Source: an uncultured Christensenella sp.
Lineage (GTDB): Bacteria > Bacillota > Clostridia > Christensenellales > Pumilibacteraceae
Reading direction: 5' to 3'
NCBI GenBank assembly: GCA_910578545.1
Contig: CAJTPT010000002.1
Location: 248,001 to 312,000, forward strand
Length of the DNA stretch: 64,000 bases
In this document: one piece after another, positions 34,606 to 43,258 of the stretch
How positions within the stretch are numbered: position 1 is the stretch's first letter
Layout of the letters: each line of letters starts with the position of its first letter
Program-made: the position numbers and the translations under genes
The notes under the pieces: generated by a model
What the model was told of the DNA's origin: nothing
What the model saw: the letters and a program-made list of their open reading frames with translations, nothing else
The model's database searches: none

Positions 34606-34932
34606 TTACTGTCGTAAATCGGATAACAATCCGTTAAGCGTATCTTTAGCCTTGGCTACGTCGCCGTCAAGCTGTTCCAGCGCGGTTAACAAACCAAATT
34701 CCAATCTGTCCGCCCGCTCGACAAGCCTTAGCTTTGCCTCATACTCAAACAACTGTTTTTCCGCCTGTTTGATACTGCACAGCGCCGCCTGCCTTGTAAT
34801 GCCGAAGTTTTCGGCAATCTCCGCAAGCGAAAGATCGTCGTCGTAATAATTGCGGATAATCTCCAGCCTATGCGGTGTGAGTAGCGCCCCGTAAGCGTCG
34901 CACAGTCTTGTTACGTTTAAGTCTTTGCTCAT
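34606..34932 (-). CDS. ylxM: YlxM-family SRP-associated HTH protein
   Basis: 108 residues: a sigma-70 region-4-like HTH with LSLAEIAENFGITRQAALCSIKQAEKQLFEYE in the middle. YlxM is normally next to ffh and ftsY and has been linked to SRP function. It has no ribosome binding site; instead a long inverted repeat covers the space between the -10 box and the ATG. Confidence 0.9.
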   Translation of the reverse strand: MSKDLNVTRLCDAYGALLTPHRLEIIRNYYDDDLSLAEIAENFGITRQAALCSIKQAEKQLFEYEAKLRLVERADRLEFGLLTALEQLDGDVAKAKDTLNGLLSDLRQ

Positions 34933-34935
34933 AAA

Positions 34936-34965
34936 AAGGTGTAAAGCGTATTTACTTTACACCTT
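34936..34965 (-). repeat. Perfect 11-base inverted repeat at the SRP operon promoter, possible operator
   Basis: AAGGTGTAAAG and CTTTACACCTT, 8 bases apart, between the -10 box and the ylxM start. A further half-site (AAGGTGTA) is in the promoter spacer (34971-34978). The predicted first transcribed base lies inside one arm, typical of an operator. An RNA hairpin is also possible. Confidence 0.7.
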
Positions 34966-34966
34966 A

Positions 34967-34995
34967 ATTATACACCTTATTTTTGGGTAATGCAA
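34967..34995 (-). promoter_or_regulatory. Promoter of ylxM-ffh-rpsP-khpA-rimM-trmD-rbgA-rnhB-yraN
   Basis: TTGCAT (34990-34995), 17-base spacer, TATAAT (34967-34972). The perfect -10 box and the next-door inverted repeat suggest a regulated, strong start. Confidence 0.75.
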
Positions 34996-35053
34996 CTGTT
35001 TTTAACCGACAAATGAAAAACAACCCAAAAAAATCAATAATATTTACAGTATT

Positions 35054-35443
35054 TCAATATTTACAGTATTTCCTAACAGCTGTATCATATTCATCTTGTG
35101 TGAAATACCGTTTATATACAGGGTCCTTCTCTAATTGCATTTTTTCAAATATATGGCAATATCTCAGCATTTGAGGAATACACAGCTCAAATCTTACATG
35201 ATGTTCCTTTTTAAACGCTTTCGCCTTTTGGGTAAGCTTTACTTTGTTATTTATAATCTCCAAGTATCCTTCGCTTTCCAACCTACTCATTCCGTCGTTT
35301 ATTTCGTCTAAATTAAATATGGCGTGATTAACATAATCGCCGGACATAATCATGCAATACAAATATTTGACATTTAGTTTGCCGTTGTTCAAACACCAAA
35401 ACACCCAGCCGTCGCTATGTTTAAAATACTCTTCCTTTTCCAA
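35054..35443 (-). CDS. Small winged-helix-like protein of unknown function
   Basis: 129 residues starting from TTG, GAGGTGA 5-6 bases upstream. Residues about 20-75 follow the winged-helix pattern: helices, then FNLDEINDGMSRLESEGYLEI (recognition helix) and a short beta wing INNKVKLTQKAKAF. The rest is a Tyr- and Arg-rich tail (YCHIFEKMQ ... KYCKY). No known family recognised. It interrupts the usual ftsY-ylxM pair and has AT-rich flanks, so it may have been inserted. It is a candidate for binding the inverted repeat 100 bases downstream. Confidence 0.65.
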   Translation of the reverse strand: MEKEEYFKHSDGWVFWCLNNGKLNVKYLYCMIMSGDYVNHAIFNLDEINDGMSRLESEGYLEIINNKVKLTQKAKAFKKEHHVRFELCIPQMLRYCHIFEKMQLEKDPVYKRYFTQDEYDTAVRKYCKY

Positions 35444-35583
35444 ACCGTCACCTCAAAAACAATTTTACTATTTTGTTTTAACGACCAATTTATCGCCGAA
35501 CACCGACAATTAAAACACTGTCGGAAAACTTAGCTCTATATAACACGCATTCGTCGGATAACTGACCTTCAAACCGAACCATT

Positions 35584-36489
35584 TTATTCGTCGCCCATTA
35601 TTCCGGCAACAAAATCTTCGGAATCGAAGTCTTCAAGGTCGTCTATTCCCTCGCCGACGCCGACGTACACAACGGGAACGGACAGCTCGCCCGCAATAGC
35701 CAAAACTACGCCGCCCTTTGCCGTTCCGTCAAGCTTAGTCAAGATTATACCGTCGATATCAATCGCTTCGTTAAACAAATCCACCTGCGAAATAGCGTTT
35801 TGACCGGTCGTCGCGTCGAGTACGATATAGTTATAAACAGTCGCGTCGGGAAGCTCCCGGTCGACAACGCGCGAAATCTTTTTGAGCTCTTCCATAAGAT
35901 TCTTTTTGTTATGAAGTCTGCCCGCAGTATCGATCAATAGAACGTCGCCCTTTTTGCTCTTTACGCTCTGCGCCGCGTCGTACACTACGGCCGCAGGATC
36001 CGCGCCCTCGGAATGCTTGATTATTCTAACGCCTGCACGTTCCGCCCACACCGTCAACTGATCGGCGGCGGCGGCACGAAAAGTATCGGCGGCGGCTATC
36101 GTTACAGATTTGCCTTGCGATTTAAACTTTTTGGCAAGCTTGCCTATCGCCGTAGTCTTGCCCACGCCGTTTACGCCCGAAAGCATGATAACAAGCGGAT
36201 AGTCGTATTCAGGCTGTTCGTTTTCATCGAGAAGCTCGACAAGAATATTCTTTAATAAATCTCTGACGGTAGAAGTATCACGGACGTGATTTTTATCTAT
36301 TTCCGCTTTGAGTCTATCCATTATATCATCGGTTGTTTGCGCGCCGATATCGGACGTCAACAGCGTTTCCTCGAGTTCGTCGTAAAACTCGTCGTTAAGC
36401 ACACCGCCCGTGAACAGCTTGTTAAGCTTGTATGCGATAGCTTCCTTGGTGCGTTTAAGCCCGTTTTTTATCTTGGAAAATAAACCCAT
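35584..36489 (-). CDS. ftsY: SRP receptor FtsY
   Basis: 301 residues, the short form with almost no acidic A domain. G1 GVNGVGKTTAIGKL (near residue 105), DTAGRLHN (G3), TKLDGTAKGG (G4) and the C-terminal VYVGVGEGIDDLEDFDSEDFV, the FtsY hallmark. Downstream at 35503-35524 is a CCGACA hairpin without a T run. Confidence 0.97.
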   Translation of the reverse strand: MGLFSKIKNGLKRTKEAIAYKLNKLFTGGVLNDEFYDELEETLLTSDIGAQTTDDIMDRLKAEIDKNHVRDTSTVRDLLKNILVELLDENEQPEYDYPLVIMLSGVNGVGKTTAIGKLAKKFKSQGKSVTIAAADTFRAAAADQLTVWAERAGVRIIKHSEGADPAAVVYDAAQSVKSKKGDVLLIDTAGRLHNKKNLMEELKKISRVVDRELPDATVYNYIVLDATTGQNAISQVDLFNEAIDIDGIILTKLDGTAKGGVVLAIAGELSVPVVYVGVGEGIDDLEDFDSEDFVAGIMGDE

Positions 36490-36505
36490 GATTGTGACCT
36501 CAAAG

Positions 36506-39500
36506 TTATTCGCTCTTTGACTTGGTAATGGTTACTGCGTTTTTGAGCGCGTCGTTAAGTCTAACGGATACGATAGTTGACACGCCCTCTTCTTCCATGG
36601 TTACGCCGTACAGACAGTCGGCTTCTTCCATTGTGGGCTTTCTGTGCGTAATAACGATAAACTGCGTGGACTGAGAAAAACGCTTTATCATGGAAGCTAC
36701 TCTGCCGACGTTTGCGTCGTCCAAAGCCGCCTCGATCTCGTCGAGAATACAGAACGGCATGGGGCGAAGCTTCATTATGGCAAACATAATCGCAATCGCG
36801 GTAAGAGTTTTTTCTCCGCCCGAAAACAACGAAATGGATTGCAAGTTTTTGGACGGCGGTTGAGCAATGATTTCCACACCGCGAAGGAGCGGATCCTCGT
36901 TTTCGGTAAGTTCCAAGTCGGCATTACCGCCGCCGAACAGCTCGCGGAATATCTCGCGGAAGTTTTGGCGTATTTGCTCGAAGCACGCGTCGAAGTCGCG
37001 CATCATATTTGCAGACATTTCCTTGATAATGCGTTCCTCGTCCGCAAGGCTCTTCATCATATCGTCGCGCTGTTCGGAAAGCTTGCCAACCTTTTGCGAC
37101 AGCTCTTGGGCTTCCTCCACGGCGTTTTCGTTTATACTGCCGAGATACTGTATACGACGGCGAAGCTTGGCAATCTCTATCTCGCCGCTTTCCGCGTCGT
37201 AATTCTCTTCCTTATACTGCAGGCAATCTTCGTACGTCAACCCGTAGTTATCGCTTATGGAAGCCTGCATATTTTCCATATTGACGTCGACCTGCGCGAG
37301 TAGAATTTCTTGCTCGTGCTTACGCTCGGTCAACTGCGCAATAACGTCGTTATATTCCATTCTCGCCTTGTCGCTCTCGACCGTCTTAACGTTGAGGTCG
37401 GTCTTGTATTGCGACAGTCCGTCGATTTTGGCTTTTATTTCCTCGCGACGCTTATCGTTGCCGTCGGAAACGCTTGACGACATGTGTTGGATCTTTTCGT
37501 CAAAGCCCTGTATGGTTTGATTGTTTTCCACAATCTTACCGTTATTGCTTTCTATGCGCGCGGCGGTCGCTACGGCCTCGCTTTTAAGCCTTGCAATATC
37601 GTTTTGAAGCGCTTCTATATCCTTTTCAAGCGTTACGATATGAACGTGAATATCGTTCACTTTATCGTGCATGCTGTCGCGCTCGGCGCGAAGCTGTTCA
37701 AACTGCTTGTCGACCTTCGTATTTTGCGCATTATCAACGTCGACCTGGTTATCGTCGCCATGCTCGACAGCTTCCAGGTCTGCCGAAATTTCCGCCAACC
37801 TCGCGGAAAGTTGTTCGAGAGTATTGCCGTCGGCAATTTTACTTTCGCTCGCCGCGGCAAGCTCGGCTCGAAGTGCGGCGTTTTCCGCAGTCTTGGCCGC
37901 CTCAGCCAAATCGTAGTCGTGAATATCCTGCGTAAGCTCTCTTATGCGTTTTGCAAGTGCCTCGTTGCGCGATGTAAGCTCGTTGCGCTCGGACTGCATA
38001 CCGTCTATACTCTTTTGCAAGGCATCGATTTGACCGATTAGCTCTTTAAGCGTGCGCTCGTGCGAGAACACGTTGGTCGCATCCGACTTTTTGCTACCGC
38101 CGGTAATGGCGCCCTGCGGCGTAACGATATCGCCGTCGAGCGTTACAATCCTAAATCCGTACTTGCTGTCGCGTGCAAGAGATACCGCCGTATCTATTGT
38201 ATCGACTATAACCGTACTGCCGAGTAAGCCCTTGATAACCGGATCGAAAACCGAATCATAAGTGAGCGCATTAGTCGCAACCCCGAAACATCCGTTGCGT
38301 CTTAACAGCGGCATAAGATTGGGTTCGATAGACCGCGGTTTAAAGCTTGTAATCGGCAAGAACGTAGCTCTGCCGTATCTGTTGACTTTGAGGTGTTCGA
38401 CCAAAAGCTTTGCGTCATCCTCATTCTTGGTTACTACGTTATTGACAGCCGAACCAAGCGCCATATCGATAGCCGCTTCAAACCCGTCTTTAACGGAAAT
38501 GACCTGACCTATGACGCCGACGATTGCGTCCTTTATCTTGTTATTTGTCCGGGCGTCGTCCAAAAGCTTGCGCACGGTATGTGTGTAAGCGTCTCTTTGT
38601 ACGTCGTCCAATACTTTTTTGCGCGAAACGAGCGCGGAATAATCCTGCTTGGCTTGACCGAGCTCGCTTCCCAATTGAGCCAGCCTTGCAACAACCTCCG
38701 TGTTTTCGGCGGAAACCTGTACCTTTTGGGCGTTAAGCTCGTCGCGTTCACGACCGAGACTTTCGAGTTCTGTGACTTTAGTATCCACAGATTGCGTAAG
38801 CTCTGCGATCTTACGCTCGTAATCGGATAGCCGTGCTTTAATTTCTTCTATCTGCTCGGAAATAACCGAACGCTCGGCGGTAAGCTCGCCTACGCTTCTG
38901 TTGACTAAAGCACGCCGTTCCATTGCCGCAATAAGCGCGCGACGGGCGTTGTTAATCTTAATTTCCTCGGCAGTAACTAGTTCGGCAAGCTCGGAATACT
39001 TTTTGTTAAACTCGCCGTACTGCGTTTGCAAAAGCTTGAGCTCGTCGTTTTTGCGCTTGAGCTCGTCCTGCTTTTCGGTTGCCGTGAAGGTAAGGTTGCC
39101 ATAGTTCTCGTTAAGCGTGGCATTGGTCGCCATAAGCGACATGTTTTGGCTATTGAGAATCTCTATCTGTTGCTTTAATAGTTCGATTTGACCGGAAACC
39201 TTTTCGCGGTCGACAGACAAATCCATCAGTTCGGTTCTGTATCTTTCGAGCGTGCTGTCTATGGACTGCAACTCGTTCATTGCCGAATTATATTCATCGG
39301 TGGCGGCATTGTACGCGTCTTGAGCCTCGGCTATTTGCGCCTCGATGCCTGCTATGACTTCGGACAGCTTGTCCTTAGTGTCGGACGCCGTTTCGTAACG
39401 ATTGATATAAAGGTTAACCTCGTGAAACTTGAGTTTTTCCTTTAAATCAAGATAAGTGCGGGTCTTTTCCGCCTGACGTGCAAGCGGAGCAAGCCGCTCA

Positions 39501-40102
39501 GTATCGTTGGAAAGAATATCGTTAAGACGGATAAGGTTTTCACGAGTACGCGCGTTTTTGCGCTCCGCCTCGAGCTTTTTGTATTTATACTTGCTTATAC
39601 CCGCCGCTTCCTCGAACACGGATCGACGATCCTCGGGCTTGGCATTGATTATTTCCATGACCCTGCCTTGTCCGATAATGGTATAGCCCTCTATGGCAAA
39701 CCCCGCGTCGCGAAGCATGTTGTTAATATCGCGAAGCTTGCATGTAGCGCCGTTTATGTAATACTCGCTCTCGCCCGAACGGAAAAGCTTACGGGTTATA
39801 ACTACTTCCTCAAACTCGCACGACGGAAAAAGCGAACGGTTGTGGTTGTCAAACGTAAGCGAAACCTCGGCGTACGACAAAGCCTTGCGCTTTTTGGATC
39901 CGTTAAATATAACGTCCATCATTTTGGAACCACGCAAAAGCTTGGCGGATTGTTCGCCCAGAACCCACCTAACCGCGTCCGCAACGTTGCTCTTTCCGCA
40001 ACCGTTAGGACCGACAATAGCCGTTATGCCTTCGCCGAACTTAACTTCTAACTTGTTGGCAAAGGATTTAAACCCGATAAGGGACAGCTTTTTAAATTTC
40101 AA
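36506..40102 (-). CDS. smc: Chromosome segregation ATPase SMC
   Basis: 1198 residues, full size. ATP head: Walker A GPNGCGKSN (near residue 33) and, at the C-terminus, signature LFSGGEKTLTAIAI with Walker B FCILDEIEAALDD. Between them are two long coiled coils and the hinge (about 520-650, with GAITGG). It condenses and segregates the chromosome. It sits between rnc and ftsY, as in Bacillus. No scpA/scpB in the window. Confidence 0.97.
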   Translation of the reverse strand: MKFKKLSLIGFKSFANKLEVKFGEGITAIVGPNGCGKSNVADAVRWVLGEQSAKLLRGSKMMDVIFNGSKKRKALSYAEVSLTFDNHNRSLFPSCEFEEVVITRKLFRSGESEYYINGATCKLRDINNMLRDAGFAIEGYTIIGQGRVMEIINAKPEDRRSVFEEAAGISKYKYKKLEAERKNARTRENLIRLNDILSNDTERLAPLARQAEKTRTYLDLKEKLKFHEVNLYINRYETASDTKDKLSEVIAGIEAQIAEAQDAYNAATDEYNSAMNELQSIDSTLERYRTELMDLSVDREKVSGQIELLKQQIEILNSQNMSLMATNATLNENYGNLTFTATEKQDELKRKNDELKLLQTQYGEFNKKYSELAELVTAEEIKINNARRALIAAMERRALVNRSVGELTAERSVISEQIEEIKARLSDYERKIAELTQSVDTKVTELESLGRERDELNAQKVQVSAENTEVVARLAQLGSELGQAKQDYSALVSRKKVLDDVQRDAYTHTVRKLLDDARTNNKIKDAIVGVIGQVISVKDGFEAAIDMALGSAVNNVVTKNEDDAKLLVEHLKVNRYGRATFLPITSFKPRSIEPNLMPLLRRNGCFGVATNALTYDSVFDPVIKGLLGSTVIVDTIDTAVSLARDSKYGFRIVTLDGDIVTPQGAITGGSKKSDATNVFSHERTLKELIGQIDALQKSIDGMQSERNELTSRNEALAKRIRELTQDIHDYDLAEAAKTAENAALRAELAAASESKIADGNTLEQLSARLAEISADLEAVEHGDDNQVDVDNAQNTKVDKQFEQLRAERDSMHDKVNDIHVHIVTLEKDIEALQNDIARLKSEAVATAARIESNNGKIVENNQTIQGFDEKIQHMSSSVSDGNDKRREEIKAKIDGLSQYKTDLNVKTVESDKARMEYNDVIAQLTERKHEQEILLAQVDVNMENMQASISDNYGLTYEDCLQYKEENYDAESGEIEIAKLRRRIQYLGSINENAVEEAQELSQKVGKLSEQRDDMMKSLADEERIIKEMSANMMRDFDACFEQIRQNFREIFRELFGGGNADLELTENEDPLLRGVEIIAQPPSKNLQSISLFSGGEKTLTAIAIMFAIMKLRPMPFCILDEIEAALDDANVGRVASMIKRFSQSTQFIVITHRKPTMEEADCLYGVTMEEEGVSTIVSVRLNDALKNAVTITKSKSE

Positions 40103-40138
40103 AGATGTTACCCGCTTTTTCGTATATGCGTAATTATT

Positions 40139-40167
40139 AGTTTAACACATACTACTTAAAAAAGCAA
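40139..40167 (-). promoter_or_regulatory. Possible promoter of smc-ftsY
   Basis: TTGCTT (40162-40167), 17-base spacer, TAAACT (40139-40144) on the minus strand, about 37 bases before the smc ATG. Confidence 0.4.
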
Positions 40168-40200
40168 TCAAAATAAACAATAACGGAACTAATTTTGTAA

Positions 40201-40857
40201 TTATTCGGTATCGGTTTGTGCCAAAGCTTTGTAAACGGTTTCGGCAAGCTTCTTTTCGGCGTCGTGCTTTGACCTGCCTTTTTCGCAAAATCTTTTTCCG
40301 ACCGCGTCCATTTCCGCCACAAACATACCGTCTTGCATGTAGGCGTCATACCAAAACAAAGAAATGCCGTGCTCTTCACCGTAATTTTTAAGTGCGCTGA
40401 TATAATCGCGTTCCGGGATTACGAAGTCGTAATAAATCTTGTCGAGCACGATTCGGCACGCGTCCATACCGCCGTCCAGATACACAGCGCCCAACAGCGC
40501 CTCGAATATGTCCGACCGCGCCTTTTCCGCAAACGCATTTTTATTCACGCCGGCGCCGACGCGTAGATACCGCATAAGCCCGAGCTTGTCCACAATACGC
40601 GCAAGCGGCGTACGCGAAACGAGCGTCGACCGCTTAGCTGAAAGCCCGCCCTCGCTCGCCGTGCGGTCAAGCAAAAACAAACGCTCACCCACCAAAAAAT
40701 TCAGCACACAATCGCCTAAAAACTCTATACGCTCATTGCCGACGGCAGGATGCTCGTTGACGTACGAAGAATGAGTAAACGCCGCAGACAGAAGATTACC
40801 ATTATTAAAAGTATATCCAATCAAATCTTGGACACATGTTAATTCGGGATTATTCAC
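40201..40857 (-). CDS. rnc: Ribonuclease III
   Basis: 218 residues from GTG. Catalytic domain with ERIEFLGDCVLNFLVGE (near residue 43) and DIFEALLGAVYLDGG (second acidic pair), followed by a dsRNA-binding domain of about 65 residues (from about 150: EHGISLFWYDAYMQDGMFVAEMDAVGKRFC, KHDAEKKLAETVYKAL). Processes rRNA and regulatory RNAs. Overlaps plsX by 8 bases. Confidence 0.96.
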   Translation of the reverse strand: MNNPELTCVQDLIGYTFNNGNLLSAAFTHSSYVNEHPAVGNERIEFLGDCVLNFLVGERLFLLDRTASEGGLSAKRSTLVSRTPLARIVDKLGLMRYLRVGAGVNKNAFAEKARSDIFEALLGAVYLDGGMDACRIVLDKIYYDFVIPERDYISALKNYGEEHGISLFWYDAYMQDGMFVAEMDAVGKRFCEKGRSKHDAEKKLAETVYKALAQTDTE

Positions 40858-41872
40858 TCTCGACTTGTTCCGCAGGTTTTACGTCCATGCCCGACTTAAT
40901 GTCGGACAAGATATTATGCTCGTACATTCTTATGACGTTGCGAATGGACGCCTTAGTGGAAACCTCGTTGGACGAGCCGTGAGTTTTGACCACAAGCTTT
41001 TTAACGCCCAAAAAAGCCGCGCCGCCGTAAGCATGGTAATCCATTTTGGTCTTTAGCTGACCGAGAGAGCCTTTTACAAGAAGAGCGCCCATCTTGGATG
41101 TAAATGACGACATAAGCGCTTTTTTAAGTTCTTTCATTATAAGTTTGGCAGTGCCTTCCATAGACTTAATAAGAACATTACCTGCAAAACCGTCGGAAAC
41201 AATTATGTCGTACTCGCCCGTCATAACATCGCGAGCTTCCACGTTGCCCACAAAGTTGAGCGAAGTATTTTCCTTTAGAAGCGCGAATGTCGCCTTTGAC
41301 CGCTCATCGCCCTTGTGATCCTCGGAACCTACGGACAAAAGGCCTATTTTAGGCTCGGCAACGCCAAAAAGAGCCTTAACGTACAAGTTAGCCATAACTG
41401 CGAACTGCGCCAAAAATTCGGGCGTAGAATCAACGTTTGCTCCGCAGTCGGCAACACACACAAGCTTGCCGTCGATTGCCGTCGGCATTACGCATGCAAG
41501 AACAGGCCGGTGAACACCCTTGATGCGTCCGACCATAAGAGTTGCACCGGTAAGAACAGCGCCCGTGCTTCCGCCACTCACAAGACCGATCGCATCCTCC
41601 GAGCCGTTCAAAAGATTGATTGCTTTAACAAGCGACGAATCCGGTTTTTGGCGAATGGCGCGCGTAGGCGTATCGTTGTTTTCGATAATCTCGGACGCAT
41701 GCACAATCTCAAAATTGGTCGGAACGGGATTGCCCGCCGCTTTTCCGATAAGCTCGGAATTACCCACTACGACTATTGTATAGTCTTTAAATTCTTTTGC
41801 GGCTTCGACTGCGCCACGCACCATTTTTTCGGGCGTATCGCACGCACCGATATCGACCATTATCTTTTTCAT
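40850..41872 (-). CDS. plsX: Phosphate acyltransferase PlsX
   Basis: 340 residues. It makes acyl-phosphate from acyl-ACP for phospholipid synthesis. SGGSTGAVLTGATLMVGRIKGV, DCGANVDSTPEFLAQFAVMAN and IIVSDGFAGNVLIKSMEG are PlsX motifs. The N-terminal motif usually D-A-M-G-G-D is D-I-G-A-C-D here. acpP, which normally lies between plsX and rnc, is absent. AGAGG is just upstream of the ATG. Confidence 0.93.
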   Translation of the reverse strand: MKKIMVDIGACDTPEKMVRGAVEAAKEFKDYTIVVVGNSELIGKAAGNPVPTNFEIVHASEIIENNDTPTRAIRQKPDSSLVKAINLLNGSEDAIGLVSGGSTGAVLTGATLMVGRIKGVHRPVLACVMPTAIDGKLVCVADCGANVDSTPEFLAQFAVMANLYVKALFGVAEPKIGLLSVGSEDHKGDERSKATFALLKENTSLNFVGNVEARDVMTGEYDIIVSDGFAGNVLIKSMEGTAKLIMKELKKALMSSFTSKMGALLVKGSLGQLKTKMDYHAYGGAAFLGVKKLVVKTHGSSNEVSTKASIRNVIRMYEHNILSDIKSGMDVKPAEQVESE

Positions 41873-41887
41873 AATAAAACCTCTACT

Positions 41888-41921
41888 AAAAAATTTACCC
41901 CGTTGTTCGCGGGGTAAATTT
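41888..41921 (-). terminator. Terminator between rpmF and plsX
   Basis: AAATTTACCCCG, 7-base loop, CGGGGTAAATTT and a T run on the minus strand. A 12-base-pair stem; it should limit read-through from rpmF into plsX. Confidence 0.85.
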
Positions 41922-41924
41922 TAT

Positions 41925-42113
41925 TTAGTCGTTACCTTGATTTTTTTCGATTTTAAGTTCGGTATCGTAATACCCGCAGTTGGGGCAAACACGATGCAAC
42001 TGAACAAGCGAATGACAGTTCTTGCACTCTACCAATGCGGGTCCGGATAATTTCCACTGCGAGCCGCGGGTGTGCGTACGCTGTTTCGACGTCTTATGCT
42101 TGGGGACAGCCAT
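41925..42113 (-). CDS. rpmF: 50S ribosomal protein L32
   Basis: 62 residues. MAVPKHKTSKQRTHTRGSQWKL is the L32 start, and a zinc ribbon CKNC ... CPNC follows. Strong GGAGG upstream. The DUF177 (yceD) gene that normally precedes rpmF is missing. Confidence 0.97.
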   Translation of the reverse strand: MAVPKHKTSKQRTHTRGSQWKLSGPALVECKNCHSLVQLHRVCPNCGYYDTELKIEKNQGND

Positions 42114-42137
42114 AATCCACCTCCTTATGTATCAAAA

Positions 42138-42166
42138 TGATTATACAGCATATTGTTCGGCTTGTC
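42138..42166 (-). promoter_or_regulatory. Strong promoter of rpmF
   Basis: TTGACA (42161-42166), 17-base spacer, TATAAT (42138-42143): a consensus promoter, divergent from the tRNA-Gly promoter. Confidence 0.9.
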
Positions 42167-42208
42167 AAACATTTTTTAACTATTTCGCAGATTTTTTATT
42201 TAAAATGC

Positions 42209-42237
42209 TTGACAAACATATTGATAAATGGTATATT
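42209..42237 (+). promoter_or_regulatory. Promoter of tRNA-Gly
   Basis: TTGACA (42209-42214), 17-base spacer, TATATT (42232-42237), 37 bases before the tRNA. Confidence 0.85.
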
Positions 42238-42274
42238 GACTATGCTGTTTGAAACAGCGCAACAAAAAACTTAT

Positions 42275-42349
42275 GCGGAAGTGGCTCAGGGGTAGAGCAT
42301 CACCTTGCCAAGGTGAGGGTCGCGGGTTCGAATCTCGTCTTCCGCTCCA
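42275..42349 (+). tRNA. tRNA-Gly (anticodon GCC)
   Basis: Cloverleaf of 75 bases including the encoded CCA. Acceptor GCGGAAG pairs with CTTCCGC; the anticodon loop is CTTGCCAAG and the T loop GGTTCGAATC. Confidence 0.96.
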
Positions 42350-42354
42350 TCAGG

Positions 42355-42379
42355 GACACCGAATCGGTGTTCTTTTTTT
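42355..42379 (+). terminator. Terminator after tRNA-Gly
   Basis: GACACCG, 3-base loop, CGGTGTT, then a T run, 6 bases after the tRNA end. Confidence 0.8.
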
Positions 42380-42457
42380 GTTCACAAAACAGACGACTTT
42401 AATATCGTCGATTAATATTTATCGAGATTATACCGTTCGTCATTATTAATATCATTT

Positions 42458-42625
42458 TTACCGTCTCCCTGACCGGTAATCATGCGTTGTAAAAAGCAAG
42501 TCATTATTTTTTACAATACGCGCCAAACACTGTACGTGGATCGCGTAATTCTCAAAATCGAACATCAGCATATTCAAAGCAAGATTAATATCGGCTAAGT
42601 GTAGCCCAACAATATTATAAAACAT
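42458..42625 (-). CDS. Short ORF of 55 codons, possibly the remnant of a larger gene
   Basis: Frame MFYNIVGLHLADINLALNML then FDFENYAIHVQCLARIVKNN and TTHDYRSG. The composition (F, N, C, I in regular spacing) looks like real protein, not random reading. It resembles small Clostridia proteins that contain a phrase like LHxQCxxRIIxNNxILVTTxDYxSWD and run longer at both ends, but I could not name a family. The frame stays open upstream to a stop at about 42654-42656 with no other ATG, and no ribosome binding site is seen, so it may be a truncated fragment. It follows the macro-domain gene on the same strand. Confidence 0.4.
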   Translation of the reverse strand: MFYNIVGLHLADINLALNMLMFDFENYAIHVQCLARIVKNNDLLFTTHDYRSGRR

Positions 42626-42666
42626 TTTTTTCAAATCAAAAAACTCATAACTTCTCTAAAGTGTTG

Positions 42667-43248
42667 CTATTCAATTCTTTGGTCTACGGCATAATCCCAA
42701 TCGATGACGCTCGGCGGTACGGATAACTGTTTATATGCCTGCCACATCCTTTTTGCGACGGTATCATAATCGACACAACCCGTTGCGCCGCCGAATGCGG
42801 GTATGACGACCGACTTTACCCCGCCGCTTAGCGCGGCTATCAAACACGACCGCATGCAATGATAAATAACCATATCGTCTTTTATAATCCCGGGATAGCG
42901 CATTGTCGGCGTATGAATAAGCTTAATGCTATTTATATCTGTTTCAAGCATAATACTCGAACCAACAGGCTGTTCCCCGTACAGATTGTCTATTATGTAT
43001 TGCTGAACGCTCTTTTGCAGATCAGGTCCGAACCAATCGGTAATAGCTTGATCGTATCCGCCATCCATAAGCCCATATCCGTTTGCAGGCGACACCACGC
43101 AATCGACCTTATACTGCCTCATAAATGCGAGAAAATCCAAGCATACGACCTCTACGTTTGGAACACTTAAAAAGTATTTATTCCAAGCGCCGCATGTTTC
43201 GATATTTCTGTCCAACAAATAGATCTTCATATCCTCAAGTTTACACAT
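42667..43248 (-). CDS. Macro-domain protein (ADP-ribose binding)
   Basis: 193 residues. Macro domain with CVVSPANGYGLMDGGYDQAI (near residue 50), the ADP-ribose phosphate-binding loop, and KSVVIPAFGGATGCV, the second loop. Macro domains bind ADP-ribose or remove it, and can process ADP-ribose-1''-phosphate from RNA repair. The start could be the ATG at 43248 or at 43230 (MKIYLL); neither has a clear site. 10-base gap from rtcB, so the two are co-transcribed. Confidence 0.75.
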   Translation of the reverse strand: MCKLEDMKIYLLDRNIETCGAWNKYFLSVPNVEVVCLDFLAFMRQYKVDCVVSPANGYGLMDGGYDQAITDWFGPDLQKSVQQYIIDNLYGEQPVGSSIMLETDINSIKLIHTPTMRYPGIIKDDMVIYHCMRSCLIAALSGGVKSVVIPAFGGATGCVDYDTVAKRMWQAYKQLSVPPSVIDWDYAVDQRIE

Positions 43249-43258
43249 AAATCCCCCA

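Noticed and set aside
35503..35524. Hairpin CCGACA-TGTCGG after ftsY as a terminator
   Set aside because: No T run follows on the minus strand.
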